From Chlorobiaceae bacterium (lineage in GTDB: Bacteria; Bacteroidota; Chlorobiia; Chlorobiales; Chlorobiaceae), in assembly GCA_013335115.1 (NCBI GenBank), contig JAAXWQ010000012.1, positions 1 through 46,111 on the forward strand: 46,111 nt of DNA. Direction: 5' to 3'. This document shows positions 22,745 through 31,800 of the stretch, piece after piece; position 1 is the stretch's first letter, and the number at the start of each line of letters is the position of its first letter. The notes beneath the pieces are model-generated. The model worked only from the letters and a program-made list of their open reading frames with translations. It was not told the origin of the DNA and searched no databases. The position numbers and the translations under genes were made by a program.

Positions 22745-23482
22745 TCAAGAGCAGACAGGACAGTCGGGAGCTCGGCGAACTTGGATCCTGCGGAACGATG
22801 CCGTGAGCGCGTCGAAGGTGAGAAGGGCGTTGGCAAGAGGCGTGCCGATACCGAGGAGGTACTTGACCGCTTCGATGGCCTGTATCGAGCCAATAACGCC
22901 GGGAAGTGCGCCAACGGGGCCTTGCGGTGTGGCGCTGTCCATGATGCCATCTTCATGGAAAACACAACGGTAGCAGGCAGTACTTCCAGGTATGACCGTC
23001 ATGGTCTGTCCGTGGAAATTACGGATGCCGGCATGGGAGTATGCTTTGCCGGCATTATGGCAAACGCGGGCAATCAGGAATTTCGACTCGAAGTTGTCGG
23101 TTGCATCGACCACGAAATCATAGTGTGAGAGAATGTCGGGAGCATGCTCTTCGGTCAACCTGAACGGATAGGGTTCAACAGTGATATCGGGATTGAGTGA
23201 GCAAATGCGTTGCTGCGCCGAACCGGTCTTCATGCTACCAAGTGAGGATGTGGTATGGAGAATCTGGCGCTGGAGGTTCGAGAGGTCGATCGTATCACCA
23301 TCCATGATGCCAAGGGAGCCAACACCGGCAGCTGCAAGGTAGAGCGCTACCGGCGAACCCAGCCCCCCCGCACCGATGACGAGCACTTTTGATGCGAGCA
23401 GTTTCTCCTGGCCCATTTCGCCGATCTCGGGAAGCACCAGATGGCGCGCGTAACGTTTGCGCTGGCTATCGTTCAACGGCAT
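22745..23482 (-). CDS. thiF: ThiF/MoeB-family sulfur carrier adenylyltransferase
   Basis: A 245-residue E1-like enzyme. ATP-binding VLVIGAGGLGSPVALYLAAAGVG, the DGDTIDLSNLQRQ signature with the key Arg, and two zinc-binding pairs (CYRC about residues 170-173, CPVC at the C-terminus) are intact. It adenylates the C-terminal glycine of ThiS so a thiocarboxylate can form for thiazole synthesis. MoeB proteins look alike, but the operon with thiS, thiG and thiH makes ThiF the better call. It overlaps thiH by 10 bp. Confidence 0.9.
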   Translation of the reverse strand: MPLNDSQRKRYARHLVLPEIGEMGQEKLLASKVLVIGAGGLGSPVALYLAAAGVGSLGIMDGDTIDLSNLQRQILHTTSSLGSMKTGSAQQRICSLNPDITVEPYPFRLTEEHAPDILSHYDFVVDATDNFESKFLIARVCHNAGKAYSHAGIRNFHGQTMTVIPGSTACYRCVFHEDGIMDSATPQGPVGALPGVIGSIQAIEAVKYLLGIGTPLANALLTFDALTASFRRIQVRRAPDCPVCS

Positions 23483-24549
23483 GCGACCTCCTCTTGCAGG
23501 ATCGGCCCATTGAAAGCCGGATCCCAGTTCTTGAAAACAGGTTCAATCTCCTTCGACCTCAGCGCATGGCAGAACTCCTCAGCGTTCCGGTTATCAGAAA
23601 CCTCGAACTGCGTGGCACCTGCCCCATCAGGGCTATGATAGCCGCCGACCGTCGTTCTGCTCGCAATGCTCATTCGTGTAATGCCGAGCCCGGCCATGCC
23701 ATCGCGGAAGGCCGGCTTTTCCCGGGTTGAGAGTACAAGGTCCACATCAGGCATGCCGACCCTGAAGGCGAAGATCATCCTGGCAAGAAAACGATCATCG
23801 ACCGGCCAAGCCGGCTGGTAACCGCCCTCTTGCGGGCGGATGCGAGGAAATGAGACCGAGATCCCTGCCTTCCAGTAGGTTTGGCAAAGGTGCCTGACGT
23901 GACGTGCAAGTGCAAGTGCTTCGGCAACCGGTTCTGAAAGCCCGAGCAGCGCGCCAATCCCCACACTCCTGATGCCACCTTGCAGTGCACGTTCCGGGAT
24001 TTCGAGCCGTTCAAGGAAGTCCTTCTTCGGACCCCAGCGGTGAAGTTCCCGATAGTTTTCGGGGTCGTAGGTTTCCTGATAGATCGTTATGCCGGTACAC
24101 CCGCATTCCGCAAGAGCCCGGTACTCGGCCACCGTCATGGGAAAAGCTTCGACGGAGACTCGGGGCATGATCTTTGCGGCTGCATCTACCGCCCGGCACA
24201 GGTAGCTGAACCCGGCCGCTCCAGTACGTTCACCGGTCAGGAGCAGCACGTCGCCGATACCCAAAGACCTCATGGCGGCCAGCTCTTTTTCGATTTCGTT
24301 AGACTCGAGCCGACGGCGGGATGTCTTTCGATCAGAGGCAAAGCCACAATAAACGCAGCCGCTTGAACAGAAATTAGAGAGGTAAAGCGGCGCATAAAGC
24401 GACATGACGCGCCCGAACCGTCGCAAGGTGGCAGCCTGCGCCTCGGCGGCAAGCTGCTCGAGCGACACTGCGTCTCCTTGATCGAGCATCGGAACGATGT
24501 CCGACGAAAGTTGTTCGTCCGTCAGCCAGGCTGGCAGCGCGTTCCTCAT
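23473..24549 (-). CDS. thiH: 2-iminoacetate synthase (tyrosine lyase) ThiH
   Basis: A 358-residue radical SAM enzyme with Cys61-x3-Cys65-x2-Cys68 ([10 protein letters not shown]) preceded by APLYLSNF, the ThiH form of the motif. It cleaves tyrosine to p-cresol and dehydroglycine for the thiazole ring, the anaerobic route in place of Thi[30 protein letters not shown] and [14 protein letters not shown] are strongly conserved in ThiH. It overlaps thiG by 4 bp and thiF by 10 bp. Fits an anaerobe. Confidence 0.95.
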   Translation of the reverse strand: MRNALPAWLTDEQLSSDIVPMLDQGDAVSLEQLAAEAQAATLRRFGRVMSLYAPLYLSNFCSSGCVYCGFASDRKTSRRRLESNEIEKELAAMRSLGIGDVLLLTGERTGAAGFSYLCRAVDAAAKIMPRVSVEAFPMTVAEYRALAECGCTGITIYQETYDPENYRELHRWGPKKDFLERLEIPERALQGGIRSVGIGALLGLSEPVAEALALARHVRHLCQTYWKAGISVSFPRIRPQEGGYQPAWPVDDRFLARMIFAFRVGMPDVDLVLSTREKPAFRDGMAGLGITRMSIASRTTVGGYHSPDGAGATQFEVSDNRNAEEFCHALRSKEIEPVFKNWDPAFNGPILQEEVACR

Positions 24550-25322
24550 GGGGTGCCGAGGAATGAGGTCAGAGGACTGGTGGCGACAGCCGTACCAGAT
24601 TTCGGCATGATACCGGCGATCCTTGCCTGACGGCCAGCATCGACCGCGCGAGCAAAGGCCCCTGCCATAGCGGCCGGGTCACGCGCTACGGCGACAGCGC
24701 TGTTGACGAGCACTGCGTCACATCCCATCTCCATAGCAGCACAGGCTTCCGATGGAGAGCGAAGACCTGCATCGATGATGACAGGAATGCCGCTTTCACG
24801 GATGATGATACTCACCATTCCTGCCGTCGAAAGCCCCTGGCCGCTGCCGATAGCCGAACCGAGCGGCATGACAGAAGCGCAACCGACATCTTCGAGCCGC
24901 TTGGCGAGCACAGGATCGGCAGGGATATAGGGCATGACGAGAAACCCTTCCGATGCGAGAACTCTGGAGGCCTCGTAGGTTTCGATCGGATCGGGCATCA
25001 AATGAAGCGGATTAGGATGGATTTCGACCTTGACGAAGAGACTTCCGGAGAGCTCCCTGGATATGTGAGCCGCCCTTACCGCCTCTTTTGCCGTAGCCGC
25101 CCCGGAGGTGTTCGGCATCAGTGTGAGCCCCTTGATTTCCGAAAGGGGTCCGAATAGGTCGTCTTCAGCCTGATCGCGGTTGAATCGCCGCAGCGCGACT
25201 GTCACCAGTTGCGTGCCGGACGAGCGCACCGCATCAATCATGGCGCGAGTGCTGCTGAATTTGCCCGTCCCGAGGATCAGACGGGATGAGAGGCCATATC
25301 CACCTAACTGAAATAAATCCAT
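24546..25322 (-). CDS. thiG: Thiazole synthase ThiG
   Basis: A 258-residue TIM-barrel enzyme that joins deoxyxylulose phosphate, dehydroglycine and ThiS-borne sulfur into thiazole phosphate. [12 protein letters not shown] at the N-terminus, [17 protein letters not shown]-like [18 protein letters not shown] (catalytic Lys), [14 protein letters not shown] and [21 protein letters not shown] are conserved. ATG 25322 ([10 protein letters not shown]) is chosen; a TTG two codons upstream is also open. It is followed by thiH with a 4-bp overlap. Confidence 0.95.
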   Translation of the reverse strand: MDLFQLGGYGLSSRLILGTGKFSSTRAMIDAVRSSGTQLVTVALRRFNRDQAEDDLFGPLSEIKGLTLMPNTSGAATAKEAVRAAHISRELSGSLFVKVEIHPNPLHLMPDPIETYEASRVLASEGFLVMPYIPADPVLAKRLEDVGCASVMPLGSAIGSGQGLSTAGMVSIIIRESGIPVIIDAGLRSPSEACAAMEMGCDAVLVNSAVAVARDPAAMAGAFARAVDAGRQARIAGIMPKSGTAVATSPLTSFLGTP

Positions 25323-25359
25323 GATCAAGTTTTATTGAAAACAAGCGGGCTGCCGGCGG

Positions 25360-25569
25360 TCATCCACCCCCTGCAAATACAAGCACGTCAACCTGATCGC
25401 CCTTCCGGAGTATGTGCGCCGATCGGTCGTCTGGCCTGATGACCAGTTCGTTGACCACTACGGCCACCTGCCGACGGTCGGCACCATCAATGGCGAGAAG
25501 GTCGGTGATCGACGATCCGTCAGGGATCTCCCGCGGTTGACCGTTCAACTCGATGCGAATCATGGGCAT
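25360..25569 (-). CDS. thiS: Sulfur carrier protein ThiS
   Basis: A 69-residue ubiquitin-fold protein: IRIELNGQPREIPDGSSITDLL, VAVVVNELVIRPD, and RKGDQVDVLVFAGGG. The C-terminal Gly-Gly needed for thiocarboxylation is present with one extra Gly (GGG). First gene of the leftward thiSGHF operon. The start may be ATG 25569 or the next ATG at 25563 (MIRIELNG). Confidence 0.92.
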   Translation of the reverse strand: MPMIRIELNGQPREIPDGSSITDLLAIDGADRRQVAVVVNELVIRPDDRSAHILRKGDQVDVLVFAGGG

Positions 25570-25710
25570 GTCATCTTGTTTCGGAGACAGGGTTACTGTT
25601 CGAGGGTGTGCAATGCTAAGAATACGTGCGCCCTTAAAGCATGAAAGCTACCAGATGTCTTGCCCAGTTGCAAGTACCGCAATACCGGTACCCATCATGA
25701 AGTTTATGGT

Positions 25711-25770
25711 CCGGGGTGGCCTGTTGAACCTGTCGGTTGCCGGCAGAGGTCATTGCGTTGCAATTACCTC
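25711..25770 (+). promoter_or_regulatory. Possible degenerate TPP riboswitch before thiE
   Basis: In the 234-bp gap between the divergent thiS and thiE, the plus strand reads GGGGTGGCC (25713-25721), then TTGAACCTGTCGGTTGCCGG and AGAGG. This resembles the GGGGTG and TTGAACCTGATCxGG...CCGGC-AGGG parts of a thiamin-pyrophosphate riboswitch. The diagnostic CTGAGA loop is missing. A hairpin follows (GAGGT 25746-25750 with ACCTC 25766-25770, extended by ATTGC/GCAAT). It could be a decayed or minimal riboswitch, or chance. Confidence 0.25.
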
Positions 25771-25803
25771 TGAAAATAAGTATCGTGCCTGAAAATCGAA
25801 CCC

Positions 25804-26442
25804 ATGAAAAAGCCTTTGAAACAACTTCCCCGGATCATGGTCGTCAGCAGCGGCAATGAACACCTGGAGAACAGAGGCCTCGCGATGCAGCAGGCGAAAG
25901 CGATAGCCCGATCGGAACCAGTCATGTTCCAACTGCGTGAAAAAGGGATCGAAGCCGCTCACCTGTTCCATCTCGCCTGCAACATCAGAACAGTGCTCGA
26001 GGACTGCGACTCCCTGCTCCTCGTCAACGAAAGGGCAGATATCACCCTTGCGTCACATGCCGACGGAATTCACCTACCTGAATCTTCCTGCCCTGCAGTC
26101 AGCATCAGGAAGGCCTTTCCGGGAGTGCTCTCAGGACAGAGTGTCCACAGCCTTCAGTCCGCCATGGATGCCGCAAAATCCGGAATCGATTACCTGCTGT
26201 TCGGCCCCGTGTTCGCGACCCCTTCCAAACAGGCGTTCGGCCCGCCACAGGGCCTTAATGAACTTGAAAAAGTGTGCCGATCGGTGACGCTGCCGGTCTT
26301 CGCCGTCGGCGGCATCACCCCCGAAAGAAGCCTGGCCTGCATCGAGAATGGCGCTTGGGGCATAGCGGCCATCAAGCCCTTCCTCAACATAAGCCTCCTG
26401 CCCGAGACGATCGAATCATTCAGGTCATACCTGCCCACATGA
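25804..26442 (+). CDS. thiE: Thiamin-phosphate synthase (ThiE/TenI family)
   Basis: A 212-residue TIM-barrel protein. FQLREKG (usually QLR-K), LLVNERADITLASHADGIHLPES, DYLLFGPVFATPSKQAFGP and LPVFAVGGITPER are the pyrophosphate- and thiazole-phosphate-binding blocks of ThiE. It couples the thiazole made by the divergent thiSGHF operon to the pyrimidine. TenI aminotransferase-like relatives share these motifs, so TenI is a small alternative; context supports ThiE. Confidence 0.85.
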   Translation: MKKPLKQLPRIMVVSSGNEHLENRGLAMQQAKAIARSEPVMFQLREKGIEAAHLFHLACNIRTVLEDCDSLLLVNERADITLASHADGIHLPESSCPAVSIRKAFPGVLSGQSVHSLQSAMDAAKSGIDYLLFGPVFATPSKQAFGPPQGLNELEKVCRSVTLPVFAVGGITPERSLACIENGAWGIAAIKPFLNISLLPETIESFRSYLPT

Positions 26443-26705
26443 AACAACTTAAACCGCAGTCTAAAATTCGGGGTCCACTCTCCAGAAGCCCTCAGTCAAT
26501 AAACAAAGGCAAGCCCTTGCGTGTATCCCCGTAATCGGTCACCTCAAAAGTGGAAATTCTGGCGTCACGGAGGTGTGCTAATATTGTTACCGCTATCCAT
26601 AAATGCGCGGTATGTAGCCGAAACGACAAAACCCGTTGCTTTCAATCCCAAACAGCCCCGCGTCGCCCCAGACACGGTATCAACCAACGCTGGGCCCGAC
26701 CCATT
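26443..26705 (+). repeat. Degenerate precursor-repeat remnant (unit A)
   Basis: This is the left part of the 393-bp gap between thiE and the autotransporter gene. GGCGTCACGGAGGTGTG (26561-26577) repeats the sequence that follows the RT gene at 44154-44170 and recurs near intact precursor genes. Together with the degenerate precursor next to it, it marks the leftmost copy of the repeated unit. The remaining bases show nothing recognisable. Confidence 0.5.
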
Positions 26706-26827
26706 GATCCCGTCCACTGAGCAGTCGTATCCTGCTTCATGATGGTTTCCAGCCAGCCCTCCGGTGTTTCTATCGCCATAACCTGCTCGCAGTACGCCGG
26801 GTACGGCTTCATCCTCTCAATGAATCC
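26706..26827 (-). pseudogene. Degenerate Nif11-type precursor gene
   Basis: Read leftward, the frame gives GFIERMKPYPAYCEQVMAI and then ETPEGWLETIMKQDTTA. This aligns along its length with the intact leaders (AFIEKMKTDEAFREKIMAI, ETPEERLKAI). The MSVEQAKA start is missing: the sequence runs straight into the stop codon of the autotransporter gene, 8 bp away and in another frame. The GG cleavage site and a core cannot be seen. It is a decayed copy, apparently cut at its 5' end where the autotransporter gene abuts. Confidence 0.7.
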
Positions 26828-26835
26828 ATTACGGG

Positions 26836-28914
26836 CTACAACTTCACATCAATGCCGGCAAGCACCGTATGCTGCTTGCCATTCTGCTGGATTCTGCCTT
26901 GGTAGCCGAGGAAGCCAGAGGCCACGCGACCGATCTTAGCGTAGTTCAGCCGCCCACCGAAGTTGAATACGTCGCGGCCGATCATGGTGGTGGAACCTTG
27001 AATCATGCGGCCCAGTAGCGTGACCTGGGTGGAGTGGTCACGGTCGCCGAGCAACAACGAATAGCCTAGGTCCATGGAGAGCCACAGCGTCCCGTACGGT
27101 TTAACCAGGGGCACCGATTTCCAGCGGAAACCGACGCCAGGCTCGAACTGGTTCAGCATACTTTGCGATACCTTCAGGTTGAAAATCCGGGCCTCTGATT
27201 CATCGAATGCATCGGTTTTCTGCCAGCGGCAGCTCAGCGAAGCGTAGGGGGCGATACTCCAGCCGCTCTCATGCGTGTACTTCCGTATCACGTTCAACGC
27301 CATCTCAATGCCTTGCGACTTATAGTCGCTTTGCCCTACCGGCAGTCTGGCGGTACCAGCGGTACCGGCGATCTCATGCCGCGACAGCGTCTGACCCATC
27401 CATGCAAACTGCCCACTTCCTTCCAGCAACCAGTCTTCCCATGATCTAGAACCGAAGATACCCAAATGCATCGAATCGGCCAGACCGTTGTCTGCTGAGG
27501 TGGTGGTGTTCAGGTCGGTGCGAGATAGGCCTGCGGCGAGGCCGAACTGTGCGGTGTTCTGGTTGACCAGGTCAATACCGAACCAAGCGCCGGTGGTAAC
27601 AGCGTGGGCGGGTTGGGAAGCTGATCCCAAATCGAGCGAGGCATCGCCGTAGATCGGCACAACCCAAACCGCCGCAGCCTTCGTGGCTGAGATATTCGCG
27701 CCTCCCTGGCCTTGGCCACCCAACAGCGTGATGGCCGGATCCGATGCGGCATTGCCAGGGACGGACGACGCCGTCGCCAGATGTTGGCGAAGCCCCTTTC
27801 CCATATGGTCCATGGTGACGAAGCGCGACCATGTGGCGTTGGCGAACGACCCGGCAGTACGGGGTTCGATGGTAGCGACGATATTGCCAAGGTTCAGCAG
27901 GCCCCAGCCGTAAACCGGGTCCACGCCAGGTTCACCAAGGTCAGTCGCGGTCTGGAGCACCATCTGCACCACTTCAGGGCTGGTAGCCTTCGGGAAAATC
28001 TCGTAGGTCACCGCGACGGTGCCCGTGACATGCGGAGTGGCCATCGAAGTGCCACTCTGACTCCCGTATTGATTACTTTGCATTGATGACCATATCGCAG
28101 TATCGGATCCATTGTTTCCAATTCCGCCCGGTGCTGATATACTCCATTCCGCCCCAACTCCAGCTTTGTTGGAATACCATGTTATTTTCCTGTCAGGTCC
28201 TACGGCCACAACGGCAATCCAATAGGGTTGAAGTTCGGGAAAGTAATAGGGCAAACCGGCGGGTAATGCCGGTTGTGACTGGGAACTGTTGCCTGCGCCC
28301 AACACGAGTACGCTTCCTGATGCCGTGGTGTTGCGATAAGCTTGCAACATGCCAGGATATTGGCTTTGAAACATCTCGGCGGTTAAGCCATCAAAGAACT
28401 CACCGAGTATCCAGGAATTATTGAACACCTGGACCCCATTGCTGAGGCCAAATGCATAACTGGAGGCAGTGTTTGCATCGAATATGTGATAGTCGACATT
28501 GCCATTTGCATCAATTGCTCCGGAAATAACATTGATTCCCACCATCCCGCTCTTTGTCGCCACACCGACGTTTTTCCCTACTGCAATACCGGCCACATGG
28601 GTACTGTGGTAGTCGGTGTTGCCCGGCTCATAAGGTGTTCCGTAGCTGTTGTAGGTCGCGATGACCCTATCGCTGAATTCCGGATGGTTGACATAGATGA
28701 TATCGTCGACTACCCCCACGACGATCCCATTGCCTGTAAACCCGGCCTCAACAGCGCGATCATGGCCAATCATGCGGAGGCCCCAGAGTTGCTCGGGAGT
28801 TGGCGCAGTTGTTGTGAGCGGAATATCTGTGGCGAGGGCACTGAATGCAATCATGGTGAGGGCGAATCCGCTGAACACAATCCTCAACACCAGACGGAAG
28901 AAATGCTTTGACAT
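26836..28914 (-). CDS. Subtilase (S8) autotransporter serine protease
   Basis: A 692-residue protein: signal peptide (residues about 8-28, cleavage near ALA-TD), then an S8 protease domain with Asp70 (VVGVVDD), His103 (YHSTHVAGIAVG), the oxyanion Asn209 (GAGN) and catalytic Ser290 (SGTSMATPHVTG). A C-terminal region from about residue 430 has the alternating pattern of an autotransporter beta-barrel and ends AGIDVKL rather than in the usual aromatic residue. It should be exported across the outer membrane and act outside or at the cell surface. It is last in the leftward RiPP gene row, so it might process or destroy peptides, but this is inference. Codon use looks less GC-rich than the housekeeping genes to the left, suggesting transfer. 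Confidence 0.88.
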   Translation of the reverse strand: MSKHFFRLVLRIVFSGFALTMIAFSALATDIPLTTTAPTPEQLWGLRMIGHDRAVEAGFTGNGIVVGVVDDIIYVNHPEFSDRVIATYNSYGTPYEPGNTDYHSTHVAGIAVGKNVGVATKSGMVGINVISGAIDANGNVDYHIFDANTASSYAFGLSNGVQVFNNSWILGEFFDGLTAEMFQSQYPGMLQAYRNTTASGSVLVLGAGNSSQSQPALPAGLPYYFPELQPYWIAVVAVGPDRKITWYSNKAGVGAEWSISAPGGIGNNGSDTAIWSSMQSNQYGSQSGTSMATPHVTGTVAVTYEIFPKATSPEVVQMVLQTATDLGEPGVDPVYGWGLLNLGNIVATIEPRTAGSFANATWSRFVTMDHMGKGLRQHLATASSVPGNAASDPAITLLGGQGQGGANISATKAAAVWVVPIYGDASLDLGSASQPAHAVTTGAWFGIDLVNQNTAQFGLAAGLSRTDLNTTTSADNGLADSMHLGIFGSRSWEDWLLEGSGQFAWMGQTLSRHEIAGTAGTARLPVGQSDYKSQGIEMALNVIRKYTHESGWSIAPYASLSCRWQKTDAFDESEARIFNLKVSQSMLNQFEPGVGFRWKSVPLVKPYGTLWLSMDLGYSLLLGDRDHSTQVTLLGRMIQGSTTMIGRDVFNFGGRLNYAKIGRVASGFLGYQGRIQQNGKQHTVLAGIDVKL

Positions 28915-29317
28915 CTAATATGGCTGAATGGTAATAATTATCATACACCGAGCATAATACTTAAATACTGCTGTATTGAGGCCATGCAATGACTGGCTCT
29001 TGATAATTAATTACATACTTATGAGTCGCTTTCTGTTCTCTTGGTTGTGGTGAAGTCGTGACCGAGCGGATTGTCATGTGCTGTTAGGTTTGATGGGTAC
29101 GCAATTTATCGGCAGGAATAAGTCACAACGAGTTTTGAAAAACAATCACCGTATTTCTTGGTATTGGCACTTCATCAATCGATAGCATCGCTGACAGGAG
29201 AAACGGCTGGTAACACAGAAAGGCGGCATCAGGTACTGTGGGCATCAGAGAGCAAGTCTGGCTGAGCTAACGCCCCAAACATGGACGTCACGGCGATGTG
29301 TTCTACCCCTCAACATC
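28915..29317 (+). repeat. Intergenic region with repeated RT-tail-type element (unit B)
   Basis: This 403-bp gap lies between the first precursor gene and the autotransporter. The AT-rich end (28918-28985) should hold the autotransporter promoter. From TTCTTGGTATTGGC (29155) onward it resembles unit C (from about 31632), and later has GCAAGTCTGGCTGAG, CGCCCCAAACATGGACGTCACGG (about 29270-29293) matching the hairpin region behind the RT gene. No RT codons are recognisable in this copy. Confidence 0.55.
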
Positions 29318-29545
29318 TTAGTGGTATCGTACGACATCCTTGCACGGACATAGACTACGCCCCCCGCCCGCCGCTGAACCAACCGCAGCGCCCGCCTCGT
29401 TAATTTCCTCTCCGGTGCATTCAAATCCTGCTTTTTCGATAGCTTTCAGCCGCTCCTCAGGCGTTTCGGTCGCCATGATCTGCTCGCGGAACGCCTCATC
29501 CGTCTTCATCTTCTCGATGAACGCCTTTGCCTGTTCTACTGACAT
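29318..29545 (-). CDS. Nif11-type RiPP precursor peptide 1
   Basis: A 75-residue precursor. The leader begins MSVEQAKAFIEKMKTDEAFR and contains ETPEERLKAIEKAGFECTGEEINEA, the Nif11-like leader pattern. The leader ends AAGGG (to residue 62), a double-glycine type site for the C39 protease encoded in the cluster. The core is RSLCPCKDVVRYH, with two Cys that could carry thioether or disulfide links. A ribosome binding site (AAGGA, in CCTTGGGG-side complement) lies before the ATG. It sits between the SbmA-like transporter and the autotransporter. Confidence 0.88.
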   Translation of the reverse strand: MSVEQAKAFIEKMKTDEAFREQIMATETPEERLKAIEKAGFECTGEEINEAGAAVGSAAGGGRSLCPCKDVVRYH

Positions 29546-29639
29546 GAGGACATCCTTGGGGTTGAATGAAAAATCTTCTCGAGTAACATCGTCACTCCAG
29601 GTTTATGGCAAAATCGGCCATAGGTACCAGCAGGCCCGT

Positions 29640-31373
29640 TCATGCGCTTTTTGCAGGACGCACAACCCATGCACCCGAACCCATAAGTTCCAGCACCGAG
29701 TCATGGTAATCAACCAGGTTCGGACGATGACCAACACTGATGAAGGTCATCCCGGATCCTAACATGTACTCGTAGAGCCTGGCTTCATTATGCACGTCGA
29801 GGGCGCTGGTGGCTTCGTCGAGAATAGCATAGCGGGGTTGGGTGAGTAGCAGCCGTGCAAAGGAAAGCCGCTGCTGCTCGCCCAATGACAGGAATTCACC
29901 CCATGGCTGGACGGCATCGAGTCCCCCCACGCGTTCCACCAACCCGGAAAGATTCACCTGGTCAAGGGTCACAAGAAAAACTTCGTCGCTTACCGGTCCG
30001 CTCTGGCCAGGATAGATCAACTGGTCCCTGAGCGAACCGAGGATCATGTACGGCCGTTGCGGAAGGAAAAGAATCTGTTCCACCGGAGGCCGGTGAACCA
30101 CCCCGCTACCGACAGTCCATAATCCTGCGAATGCCCTCAGAATAGAGCTTTTACCGGCTCCACTCGGCCCGACTATGATCAACCCGCCACCTGAGGGCAC
30201 TTCCGCCGTCGCATCAACAAGGAGCGTCTGCTCCCCATGCGGCGTCATGAGTGTGACGTTTTCAAGGGCAAGTCGGCCGGTCTCGTTCATTCCGATCCGG
30301 GATGAAACGGGCAACGAATCACCAGAAAGCGTTAAAGATTCTCCTGCAGATTGGAGCAGCGCCTCTTTGAAGGACTGCAAACGGGTTATTCCTGCCGCAA
30401 ACTGGCTGAGGCTTTCCATTTTCGAGACAATGATCGTCAACGAGGCCAACACTGCAGAGAAAGCGGTTGCTGCCTGGGTGATAACTCCAAATTTAATCTG
30501 TTGATCGAAGTAAAGCGGTGCCATGACGGCAAAAGGCAGGACCTGAATAAAATATTGATAACCGTAAGTGAAAAAGGCAAGATTCCTCTGCCATTTGATC
30601 AGGTTTTGGAAGTTGATCACCGCGCGATCGAATCTGGAGAGGACATGATCATTCTCCTGTTGTTCTCCTCGATAGAATGCGATGGACTCGGTATTGTTGC
30701 GAACATGGACCAGCCCGTACCTGAAATCCGCCTCACTCCTGAGCTGCAGAAAATTCAGCCCAACCAGTTTCTTGCCGAACAGGGCAACAACTATAGTGCC
30801 TATCACAGCATAGGTGACCAGGATATACACCAACAGCCGTGAAATACTCCACAGCACGGCAATAAACGCCAAGAGCTGGATCAGGGCGTTCAGTATTTCA
30901 ATGAAAAAATCGAGACTGGTCGACGTGAATGAGTTGATATCCTGCGAGATACGCTGATCGGGGTTGTCGATTTCAGGTTCATCGTTGATCTGGTAGTAGG
31001 CACGGTTGCCGAAGTAACCGGAAAGGTAATGCGTTGTCAACCACTGGCGCCAGTTAATGCCGAACAAACGTCGTACATAATCGAAAAGCGCGCTCACCGG
31101 CGTAGCGACAACAAACACGACAAGGCAGACGAGCAGGCTATGGTTGAAATCCGAAAGGTCTCGTTCGGCCAGGGCAGTCATAAAATCCCTGACGGCATAA
31201 CTGATGGTAAGGTTCATCCCGGTGAACCCTACCAGAAGCAAGGCGAGGGCCATGGTCAGCAGTCGAGCCCTCCTTTTTTCGTCACCGAACCAGTAGGGTT
31301 TTGAAATATGCCAGAAACTGCTCCAAAGCTTCAAGTCGAATATATTAACCTGGCTCTGTACGTCACGGTCCAT
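29640..31373 (-). CDS. SbmA/YddA-type ABC transporter (fused permease and ATPase)
   Basis: A 577-residue half transporter of the ABC_membrane_2 (ABCD/YddA/SbmA-like) group. About six membrane segments include the family signature INDEPEIDNPDQRISQDINSF. The ATPase domain has Walker A GPSGAGKSS, FLPQRPYMILGSLRDQLIYP, signature LSLGEQQRLSFARLL and Walker B YAILDEATSALD. Such proteins import or export peptides and cobalamin. Lying among precursor genes, it may give self-immunity or take up matured peptide. ATG 31373 (MDRDVQSQ) is preferred over an in-frame TTG 12 codons earlier. No strong ribosome binding site is seen for either. Confidence 0.88.
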   Translation of the reverse strand: MDRDVQSQVNIFDLKLWSSFWHISKPYWFGDEKRRARLLTMALALLLVGFTGMNLTISYAVRDFMTALAERDLSDFNHSLLVCLVVFVVATPVSALFDYVRRLFGINWRQWLTTHYLSGYFGNRAYYQINDEPEIDNPDQRISQDINSFTSTSLDFFIEILNALIQLLAFIAVLWSISRLLVYILVTYAVIGTIVVALFGKKLVGLNFLQLRSEADFRYGLVHVRNNTESIAFYRGEQQENDHVLSRFDRAVINFQNLIKWQRNLAFFTYGYQYFIQVLPFAVMAPLYFDQQIKFGVITQAATAFSAVLASLTIIVSKMESLSQFAAGITRLQSFKEALLQSAGESLTLSGDSLPVSSRIGMNETGRLALENVTLMTPHGEQTLLVDATAEVPSGGGLIIVGPSGAGKSSILRAFAGLWTVGSGVVHRPPVEQILFLPQRPYMILGSLRDQLIYPGQSGPVSDEVFLVTLDQVNLSGLVERVGGLDAVQPWGEFLSLGEQQRLSFARLLLTQPRYAILDEATSALDVHNEARLYEYMLGSGMTFISVGHRPNLVDYHDSVLELMGSGAWVVRPAKSA

Positions 31374-31585
31374 AAGTTTTAGGCTGAGGGATTGAGAATC
31401 CAATAGCAAGGCAAAGCACCTGCTTTCCTGTTAAATGTACACTTCCATGGCGGATAACCATTCGAATCACCGTAATTATAAAGTCAAGCAATAACTCCAT
31501 TGACAAAACAAAAAACGGCTACATTACAGCCGACCCTATGACTTTCAATATTTCCTGACTTCACCAAATGTCGCCGAAATCGCAC

Positions 31586-31617
31586 CCTCTGAAAAATAAG
31601 TCATCATTTTTCAGAGG
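31586..31617. repeat. Perfect 12-bp inverted repeat
   Basis: CCTCTGAAAAAT (31586-31597) and ATTTTTCAGAGG (31606-31617) form a perfect stem with an 8-nt loop. It lies in the 427-bp gap between the SbmA-like gene start and precursor 2. It could stop transcription coming from precursor 2, or be a regulator site of the transporter gene; no long T-run follows. Confidence 0.5.
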
Positions 31618-31631
31618 CTAAGTCTTTTCGG

Positions 31632-31790
31632 ATTCTTGGTATTGGCTCTTCATCAGCCGATAGCATCGATGGCTGTATGGATAAGATGGGAATCACGAAA
31701 GGCGGTTTATGACCGTTCCGGTATCGCACAGGCAAGTCTGGCAGAGAATACGCCCCATGGATGGGGGTTACCGAGGGGTGGTCAGAAAAT
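31632..31790 (+). repeat. Repeated structured element (unit C) beside precursor 2
   Basis: The first part matches unit B (CTTGGTATTGGC, TCATCA..CGATAGCATCG). The second part matches the sequence after the RT gene: GGCGGTTTATGACCG...CCGGTATCGCACAGG, then CCCC (31753-31756) ATGGAT GGGG (31763-31766) and GTTACCGAGG. RT codons are not recognisable. The hairpin lies 35-50 bp beyond the stop codon of precursor 2, antisense to it. Confidence 0.6.
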
Positions 31791-31800
31791 CAACATTGCC

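Noticed and set aside
28918-28960. Fur box before the autotransporter gene
   Set aside because: GATAAT occurs once next to AATTATTA, but the three-hexamer pattern is poorly met; AT-rich promoter sequence explains it.
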